From the NCBI RefSeq assembly GCF_002958735.1, contig NZ_PPGH01000034.1:1-64000 (forward strand): DNA of 64,000 bases, in the 5' to 3' direction. The first letter of the stretch is position 1. Every line of letters begins with the position of its first letter. This DNA comes from Chromatium okenii (GTDB lineage: Bacteria; Pseudomonadota; Gammaproteobacteria; Chromatiales; Chromatiaceae). Of this stretch, positions 58,391 to 64,000 are shown one piece after another. The position numbers and the translations under genes were made by a program. Below the pieces are notes generated by a model. The model had not been told where the DNA came from. It searched no databases and saw nothing but the letters and a program-made list of their open reading frames with translations.

Positions 58391-59785
58391 TTAACGTGTC
58401 GTTGGTGATAACGCCTCTTCTAAATGCGCTTTCACTGCATCAACAGTCGCTGCTAATTCAATGCAGCGGCTTTCTTTTTCCATTAAGCCTTGTAATGATG
58501 AAGGTAATGGCGCTTCTCGTCCGATTGCATTCTGTACTGCATCATTAAATTTAGCGGGATGCGCAGTTGCTAAACACACACAATTGGATTGATTTTGTGC
58601 TGCATGAACACCAACCGCAGTGTGCGGACAGAGAATATAACCGCTTGCTGCTTCTGTTGCTTGAATTTGCGCTAATGTTTCAACATCACTCGCTGCCTTT
58701 GCATCAAAATCAATTCGTACCTGCGCCTGATGTGCGGCGTCAACAGTTAATTGACCAGTCGTTTGCAAATCAGCGAGTAAAGCACGGATTTGTGCGGCGT
58801 CACCATCGTATAGAAAATATAAATAACGCTCGAAATTTGATGCAATTTGAATATCCATCGCGGGGCTGAGTGTTTGATAAACCGTATCGCCAACAGCATA
58901 AATTCCAGTATTCACAAAGCGCGTTAGAATATCATTGCGATTGGTGGCGATGATTAACCGATCAATAGGTAAACCCATGCGTTTAGCGAGATAACCAGCG
59001 AAAACATCACCGAAATTTCCAGTCGGTACGGCAAAACTAATTTGCTGCGTTGAATCGCCGCCAGTCATTCGTCCCCACGCATAAAAATAATACACGGTTT
59101 GCGCTAAAATTCGTGCCCAGTTAATCGAATTGACTGCGCCGAGTTGATACGCTGATTTGAATGATAAATCATTAAACAGTGCTTTAACGATGTTTTGTGC
59201 ATCATCAAAAGTTCCGCGCACAGCAATGTTGTGTACATTTGCATCTAATACGGTAGTCATTTGTCGCTCTTGAATGGGCGAAACACGACCTTTAGGATGC
59301 AGAATAAAAATCTGAATACCGGATTTGCCGCGCACTCCATCAATTGCTGCGGAACCAGTATCACCAGATGTTGCACCCACGATATTGAGTTGTCCGCCGT
59401 CTCGTGCCAATAAATACTCGAATAGATTGCCGAGGAATTGCAGTGCGACATCTTTGAATGCTGCGGTCGGACCGTGAAATAATTCTAGGATATTGAGATC
59501 ACCAGCCTTAATTACCGGAGTTATTTCGGGATGTGTAAAACTCGAATAGGCGCTTTCAATAAGTATTTTTAATTCATGGCGCGGGATTTCATTGCCAACA
59601 AATGGTGTCATTATTTCCAGTGCCAAATCCTGAAACCGCAGCGCCGACCATGCCCGCAATGTTGGCGGGTCAATCTGTGGAATTTCTGCCGGTACGAGCA
59701 ATCCGCCGTCGCTGGCGAGTCCCATCATTACTGCGTCGGTAAAACCAATGGGAGCGATGCCGCCCCGTGTGCTTAGATAGTGCAT
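58391..59785 (-). CDS. thrC: Threonine synthase
   Basis: A 464-residue intact PLP enzyme converting O-phosphohomoserine to threonine. It starts MHYLSTRGGIAPIGFTDAVMMGLASDGGLLVP, the class II type. The PLP lysine is in ELFHGPTAAFKDVALQFLG near residue 110, followed by GATSGDTGSAAI, LHPKGRVSPIQERQM and NSINWARILAQTVYYFYAW. The length is normal. It stands first in a minus-strand series of amino acid and central carbon genes, with a divergent restriction-modification gene upstream. Confidence 0.93.
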   Translation of the reverse strand: MHYLSTRGGIAPIGFTDAVMMGLASDGGLLVPAEIPQIDPPTLRAWSALRFQDLALEIMTPFVGNEIPRHELKILIESAYSSFTHPEITPVIKAGDLNILELFHGPTAAFKDVALQFLGNLFEYLLARDGGQLNIVGATSGDTGSAAIDGVRGKSGIQIFILHPKGRVSPIQERQMTTVLDANVHNIAVRGTFDDAQNIVKALFNDLSFKSAYQLGAVNSINWARILAQTVYYFYAWGRMTGGDSTQQISFAVPTGNFGDVFAGYLAKRMGLPIDRLIIATNRNDILTRFVNTGIYAVGDTVYQTLSPAMDIQIASNFERYLYFLYDGDAAQIRALLADLQTTGQLTVDAAHQAQVRIDFDAKAASDVETLAQIQATEAASGYILCPHTAVGVHAAQNQSNCVCLATAHPAKFNDAVQNAIGREAPLPSSLQGLMEKESRCIELAATVDAVKAHLEEALSPTTR

Positions 59786-60071
59786 TCTGTTCTCGACTGA
59801 ATTGAAGATGATTGTGGGTATTTTATACGATGATGAGCAAAAAAGTCGGTTATCTTTTCTGATGCCGTGCTGCTCTAAAACCCAAAACGTCTTGACTTGC
59901 TCGCATCAATACTCGCAATCTAAGAGGTAACGCAGATAGTTTAACCTCGATGTTGATGAAATGGTGCACATAATTTTTTGCGTACTTTAAGTAATTTTTA
60001 ACACCTTGTTCTTTTTGAATCAAGTGGTTTAAATTATAAATGCGGTAACATTGTAAGTATAGGAATATGAC
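59786..60071. promoter_or_regulatory. Divergent intergenic region, thrC and restriction-modification gene
   Basis: About 286 bases between divergent genes, hence containing both promoters. On the plus side TATAAA at 60035 resembles a -10 box, but no good -35 lies at normal spacing. AGGAA at 60060-60064 is a proper ribosome site for the gene at 60072. No gene or repeat seen. Confidence 0.4.
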
Positions 60072-62843
60072 ATGCCTATTTCGTGGAATGAAATTAAAGA
60101 TCGGGCGTTGAAATTCTCACAAGAATGGGCAACTGAATGCGCTGAAGATGCGGAAGGTAAATCATTTCTCGATGATTTTTTTCGGATATTTGGTGTGCCG
60201 CGTCGTCGCGTTGCCAGTTTTGAACAGCGGGTAAATAAAGCTGATGGGCGCAGCGGTTATATTGATTTAATCTGGAAAGGCGTTTTATTGATTGAACAAA
60301 AATCGCGGGGCAAAGATTTGTCTCGTGCCTATGCGCAAGCGATTGATTATTTTTCTGGATTAAAAGATTGTGATTTGCCGCGTTATTTATTGGTTTGTAA
60401 CTTTTCCCATTTCCGTTTATACGATCTCGAAGCGGCTACTCGGCACGAATTCGCGTTGGCTGAATTACATCAAAACGTGCATCTTTTTGGATTTATTGCC
60501 GGTTATAAAACCACTGCGTACCAAGAACAAGACCCAGTCAATATTCGCGCTGCGGAGGCAATGGGTAAACTTCACAATACAATGCAAACCATTGGTTATG
60601 CCGGCGCTGAAGTTGAAATCTATTTGATGCGTTTGGTGTTTTGTTTATTCGCTGATGCGACTAGCATTTTTGAGGTGAATCAATTTCGTGATTTAATTGC
60701 CAATCGCACTGCGGAAGATGGACATGATCTCGCGCAGTGGTTGGATCATTTGTTTCAGGTGTTGAATACACCAGAAACCCAACGGTTGACAACTTTAGAT
60801 GAACAACTTGCGGCATTTCCTTATATCAATGGACGATTATTTGAAAAGCGGTTAAATACGGCAGCATTTAATGAGGCAATGCGTGAGCAATTATTAGCTT
60901 GTTGTCGGTTGAATTGGCGCGATATTTCACCAGCCATTTTTGGCGCGTTATTTCAATCAGTGAAAAGCAAAGAACAACGCCGCGCTGCTGGTGAGCATTA
61001 CACCAGCGAGCAGAACATTTTGAAATTGATTCGTCCGTTATTTTTGGATGCGCTGCATACAGAATTAACGCAAATCGGCAAGCAAAAAATTAAACTGTTT
61101 GCGTTTCAGCAAAAACTGGCAGCACTCACTTTTCTTGATCCTGCCTGTGGTTGCGGCAATTTTTTAGTGGTCGCTTATCGAGAATTGCGGTTATTGGAAT
61201 TGGAAGTTTTGAAACGGTTATTTGGTCGAACACATGACCTTGCGATTGGCGTCGGTGAATTCAATGTTTGGTGCAATGTGCAACAGTTTTATGGCATTGA
61301 AGTTGAAGAATTTCCGGCACAAATTGCACAAACTGCGCTGTGGTTAACCGATCATCAAATGAATATGGAAGTGTCAAAAGCATTGGGCGTATATTACAAA
61401 CGCATTCCATTGAAGCAAACGCCAGTTATTCATCATGGGAATGCGTTGCAAGTGGATTGGCGCGAGTTAATTGAACCCAGCAAATTAAACTTTATTTTTG
61501 GCAATCCGCCATTTGTGGGTAAAAATTATCAGACAACGCAACAAAAGCAGGATGTAGTGAGCGTTTTTTGCGATGTTAAAAGCGTCGGCAATTTAGATTA
61601 TGTAACGGCATGGTTTCGCAAAGCCACTGATTACATGGTAGAAAATCGCCAGATTAAAACAGCATTTGTGTCTACCAGTTCGATTACGCAAGGCGAACAA
61701 GTCGGTGTTTTGTGGGGTGATTTATTGCGGCGTGGTATTAAAATTCATTTTGCGCATCGTACTTTTCAATGGACAAATGAGGCAACAGGTCTGGCAGCAG
61801 TGCATTGTGTTATTGTGGGTTTTGCTTTGCACGATGTAGAAAAAAAGCCGCTGTTTAATGATGACAATGGCAAGGCTAAACTTGTTGCCGAAGTTAGTAA
61901 TATCAATCCGTATTTAATCGCAGCGCCCGACGTTGTGTTAACGACACGTTCTAAACCGCTGTTTGCTGCACCATCAATTATGTTTGGTTCAATGCCAAAT
62001 GATGGTGGTTTTTTATTACTTTCAACGCAGGATAAAGAAGAACTTTTACGCCGAGAACCAAGAGCTGAGAACTGGATTAGAAAGTTTTTGGGCAGTGAAG
62101 AATTTATTAACAATCAAGAACGTTATTGCTTGTGGTTAGTTGAAATTAGTCCAAGTGAACTACGGACAATGCCTGCGGTTTTAGAGCGTGTTAATAAAGT
62201 ACGCGCCGTTCGATTATCTAGTAAACGCCCCACAACTCAGGCACTTGCCAAATATCCAACTTTATTCAGCGAAATCCGCCAGCCGCAGCAATCTTATTTA
62301 TTGATTCCTCGCGTTTCATCGGAAACCCGCAATTATATTCCAATTGGTTATGTAAACAGTAAGGTAATTTGCGGCGATGCAAATTTAATGATTGTTGACG
62401 CAACGCTTTATCATTTTGGCGTATTATCTTCGGTAATGCACATGGCATGGACTCGCGCTGTGGCTGGTCGTCTTGAAAGTCGTTATCGCTATTCGGCGGG
62501 GATTGTTTACAATAACTTTCCGTGGCCAGCAAACATCGCAGAATCGCAACGCAACGCTATTGAAGCTGCGGCGCAAAAGGTGTTAGATGCACGCGCAAAA
62601 TTTCCTGATCAATCCTTTGCTGATTTATATGACGCATTAGCAATGCCGCCATTATTAAAGAAAGCGCATCAGGCATTAGATCGCGTTGTAGACGCAGCTT
62701 ATTCCGCACAAAAACTAAATCATGAGCAAGAGCGCGTGGCGTTATTATTTGGTCTTTATCAACAACTCACGACACCATTGGTCATTGAAACTGCGCCAAC
62801 AATAAAACGTTCACGCTCGCGTAAAAATTCAACGACAAAATAA
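60072..62843 (+). CDS. MmeI-family type IIL restriction-modification enzyme
   Basis: A 923-residue intact single-chain enzyme that both methylates DNA and cuts it some 20 bases from the site. The nuclease is N-terminal, with IDLIWKGVLLIEQKSRGKDLSRAYAQA giving a D...ExK site near residues 67-81. Then come a helical linker with AAGEHYTSEQNILKLI, methyltransferase motif I DPACGCGNFLV, motif IV GNPPFVG for adenine methylation, and the target recognition region with ITQGEQV, FINNQERYCLWL and RLESRYRYSAGIVYNNFPWP. Length and motif order match MmeI itself. Such enzymes protect the host by methylating one strand. The recognition sequence cannot be read by eye. A YkgJ-like gene follows 16 bases after. 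Confidence 0.9.
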   Translation: MPISWNEIKDRALKFSQEWATECAEDAEGKSFLDDFFRIFGVPRRRVASFEQRVNKADGRSGYIDLIWKGVLLIEQKSRGKDLSRAYAQAIDYFSGLKDCDLPRYLLVCNFSHFRLYDLEAATRHEFALAELHQNVHLFGFIAGYKTTAYQEQDPVNIRAAEAMGKLHNTMQTIGYAGAEVEIYLMRLVFCLFADATSIFEVNQFRDLIANRTAEDGHDLAQWLDHLFQVLNTPETQRLTTLDEQLAAFPYINGRLFEKRLNTAAFNEAMREQLLACCRLNWRDISPAIFGALFQSVKSKEQRRAAGEHYTSEQNILKLIRPLFLDALHTELTQIGKQKIKLFAFQQKLAALTFLDPACGCGNFLVVAYRELRLLELEVLKRLFGRTHDLAIGVGEFNVWCNVQQFYGIEVEEFPAQIAQTALWLTDHQMNMEVSKALGVYYKRIPLKQTPVIHHGNALQVDWRELIEPSKLNFIFGNPPFVGKNYQTTQQKQDVVSVFCDVKSVGNLDYVTAWFRKATDYMVENRQIKTAFVSTSSITQGEQVGVLWGDLLRRGIKIHFAHRTFQWTNEATGLAAVHCVIVGFALHDVEKKPLFNDDNGKAKLVAEVSNINPYLIAAPDVVLTTRSKPLFAAPSIMFGSMPNDGGFLLLSTQDKEELLRREPRAENWIRKFLGSEEFINNQERYCLWLVEISPSELRTMPAVLERVNKVRAVRLSSKRPTTQALAKYPTLFSEIRQPQQSYLLIPRVSSETRNYIPIGYVNSKVICGDANLMIVDATLYHFGVLSSVMHMAWTRAVAGRLESRYRYSAGIVYNNFPWPANIAESQRNAIEAAAQKVLDARAKFPDQSFADLYDALAMPPLLKKAHQALDRVVDAAYSAQKLNHEQERVALLFGLYQQLTTPLVIETAPTIKRSRSRKNSTTK

Positions 62844-62859
62844 ATAGGAATTGCGCTCC

Positions 62860-63123
62860 ATGACCACACCGTTAATTACTTGTGATAATTGCACTGCTGC
62901 CTGTTGTCGTTTAGAAGTGCTGTGTTTAACTGATACGGGCGTTCCATCGCGTTTTACTATCCGTGATCGCTGGGGCGGAATTGTGATGGAGCGGTTAAAT
63001 GATGGCTGGTGCGCGGCGCTTGATCGTGACACATTGCGTTGCCGTATTTATGAACAACGCCCGCTGGTGTGTCGTGAATTTGAAATGGGCGGTATAGATT
63101 GTTTAATTGAGCGCGGGAATTAA
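62860..63123 (+). CDS. YkgJ-family CxxC metal-binding protein
   Basis: An 87-residue protein of the UPF0153/YkgJ zinc- or iron-chelating family. The family pattern is seen as CDNCTAACCRLEVLCL near the start and RCRIYEQRPLVCREFEMG near the end. The ATG at 62860 (MTTPLITCDNC) is preferred to TTG at 62851; AGGAA lies upstream. The function of this family is not established. Its position right after the restriction enzyme may be chance. Confidence 0.75.
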   Translation: MTTPLITCDNCTAACCRLEVLCLTDTGVPSRFTIRDRWGGIVMERLNDGWCAALDRDTLRCRIYEQRPLVCREFEMGGIDCLIERGN

Positions 63124-63163
63124 CCATTGAATGCTTCTATTTTGATGAATTACGGAGTTTAAT

Positions 63164-63394
63164 ATGGCTGCGGTTTCTATTCAGTTACCAGATGAAATTA
63201 GCCAGCGTTTGCAACAGTTAGCGGAATTGACTGGGCGCACTCCAACCGATTATATGGTTGAAGCAATCCGCGAGCATCTTGATGATATTGAAGATGTATA
63301 TGTTGCAGAACAGCGATTGATTGAAAATCATGCTGGGCGCAGTAAGACCTATACACTTGATGAAGTGGAGTGCGATCTTGGTTTGGCGGATTGA
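63164..63394 (+). CDS. RelB/CopG-like ribbon-helix-helix antitoxin
   Basis: A 76-residue antitoxin. The ribbon-helix-helix DNA-binding part is [37 protein letters not shown], and the remaining acidic tail ([14 protein letters not shown]) would bind the toxin. ACGGAG precedes the ATG. The coding sequence overlaps the downstream toxin frame by about 17 bases, as usual for relBE-type pairs. Confidence 0.83.
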   Translation: MAAVSIQLPDEISQRLQQLAELTGRTPTDYMVEAIREHLDDIEDVYVAEQRLIENHAGRSKTYTLDEVECDLGLAD

Positions 63395-63650
63395 ATTAGA
63401 CGATGCTGCAAAGAAAGATTTGGCAAAACTTGATAAACCAATTGCTAAACGTATCACGACATTTTTACGCGAACGTGTTGCAATGTTGGACGATCCACGC
63501 AGTATTGGAGCTGCGCTTCACGGTTCAAAATGAGGTGAGTTTTGGAAATATCGTGTCGGAGATTACCGGGTGATTTGTCGCATTGAAAATAATGCAGTGC
63601 GGGTTTTTGTTGTAAAAATCGGTAATCGCCGCGAGGTCTATCGATGCTGA
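63378..63650 (+). pseudogene. RelE-like toxin with an in-frame TGA
   Basis: A RelE/ParE-superfamily mRNA interferase or gyrase toxin. It reads [25 protein letters not shown] then ALHGSK, a TGA stop at 63531-63533, and in the same frame [20 protein letters not shown] to [10 protein letters not shown]. The family normally has a leucine where the stop lies (GSKLGEFWRYRVGDYR), so a single substitution or read error explains it. The start is probably TTG at 63378; ATG at 63360 is also in frame. If real, the mutation removes the C-terminal half with most catalytic residues. Confidence 0.75.
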
Positions 63651-63720
63651 CTGAGTAAAGTATTTGTTTGTCGTATTTTATATGATCATATTCCGTTAAT
63701 TTCACCAAGCGAGATCACTC

Positions 63721-64000
63721 ATGGCGCAACAATTAATTAAGGTTCCACCGACTAAAAACACGCTGCTGAAATTAAAAAAGCAGGTTAAATTTCTGGAAGA
63801 AGGGCATGATTTATTAGAACGCAAGCGTGAGTTATTAACGCGCTTGGTGTATGAACGCATCGGCGAATATCGGCGGTTGCGGGAAACGGCGCAGCAAGCA
63901 TTAGCTGAGGCTTATCAATCACTTGCGGTGACGCATCTGCGGCTTGGCGGACGCGGAATGTATCAGGCGACGCTCGGCGCACAACCGGCGCTAACGGTGA
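63721..64000 (+). CDS. V-type ATPase subunit D, 5' part only
   Basis: The frame is open from the ATG to the window edge. It reads MAQQLIKVPPTKNTLLKLKK, then QVKFLEEGHDLLERKRELLTRLVYE, matching subunit D of V/A-type ATPases, the central rotor shaft, which is a long antiparallel coiled coil. A V-type operon would therefore continue to the right. Such enzymes occur in some gammaproteobacteria as sodium or proton pumps alongside the F-type enzyme. The protein is truncated by the window, so only about 93 residues are seen. Confidence 0.8.
   Translation, partial: MAQQLIKVPPTKNTLLKLKKQVKFLEEGHDLLERKRELLTRLVYERIGEYRRLRETAQQALAEAYQSLAVTHLRLGGRGMYQATLGAQPALTV

Noticed and set aside
63531..63533. TGA in relE as a selenocysteine or recoded codon
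   Set aside because: No SECIS-like hairpin is evident, family members have leucine there, and TGA acts as an ordinary stop in neighbouring genes.

Overview
The window looks like a chromosomal piece of a gammaproteobacterium. The supporting genes are a TssJ/K/L/M type VI secretion cluster, TamA/TamB, RecQ, a CydC-type exporter, a PmbA-like protein, a two-subunit pyruvate carboxylase and an O-antigen style polysaccharide cluster. Genus cannot be fixed from the sequence alone.

Layout. 0-1.2 kb: two decayed MNT/HEPN (MntA-HepT type) modules. 1.3-6.2 kb (minus): a surface polysaccharide operon of sugar aminotransferase, acyltransferase, Wzx flippase, GT2 glycosyltransferase and methyltransferase, linked by 1-bp gaps or ATGA overlaps. 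6.7-10.8 kb (minus): dxs and recQ. 11-16 kb (plus): two M16 peptidases, rsmD and cydC. 16-24.9 kb (minus): type VI secretion operon tagH-tssJ-tssK-tssL-tssM-tagF. 25-35 kb: a DEAD-box helicase, then divergent znuC-znuB-tamA-tamB and a PmbA-like gene. 35-37.2 kb: three pieces of an IS481-family element, rearranged. 37.2-41 kb: an EAL-CBS-GGDEF protein and a chemoreceptor. 41-52 kb: arsC-like gene, btaA-btaB, a hypothetical gene, mazEF, a beta-helix exoprotein broken by an IS5-family element, then (minus) olsB-olsA-glycosyltransferase-plcP. 52-60 kb (minus): thrC, cimA, alr, pycA, pycB. 60-64 kb (plus): an MmeI-type restriction-modification enzyme, a YkgJ-like protein, a RelBE-type pair with a nonsense codon, and the start of a V-type ATPase subunit D gene.

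The most interesting content is a phosphorus-sparing lipid island at 41.7-52.1 kb. PlcP would strip phosphate head groups from phospholipids to give diacylglycerol. BtaA and BtaB would turn diacylglycerol into the betaine lipid DGTS. The GT4 enzyme could glycosylate it, and OlsB/OlsA would make ornithine lipids. Upstream of btaA lie four GTCA-centred half-sites at an exact 11-bp period, the geometry of tandem PHO boxes. A weaker three-site array lies upstream of olsB. Each enzyme family is known; the close grouping with shared candidate PhoB control is what deserves attention.

Two cautions. Many genes from 0 to 33 kb, and again at 48-52 kb, carry single-base frameshifts, including normally essential genes such as dxs, while 52-63 kb is clean. 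Sequencing or assembly error is the likeliest cause, so 'pseudogene' here often means 'frameshifted in this sequence'. Second, a palindromic repeat of about 80-130 bp (AATCCCCC...GGGGGATT) occurs three times, each time inside or at the edge of a reading frame and translated into a PP-x-KGG-like peptide.
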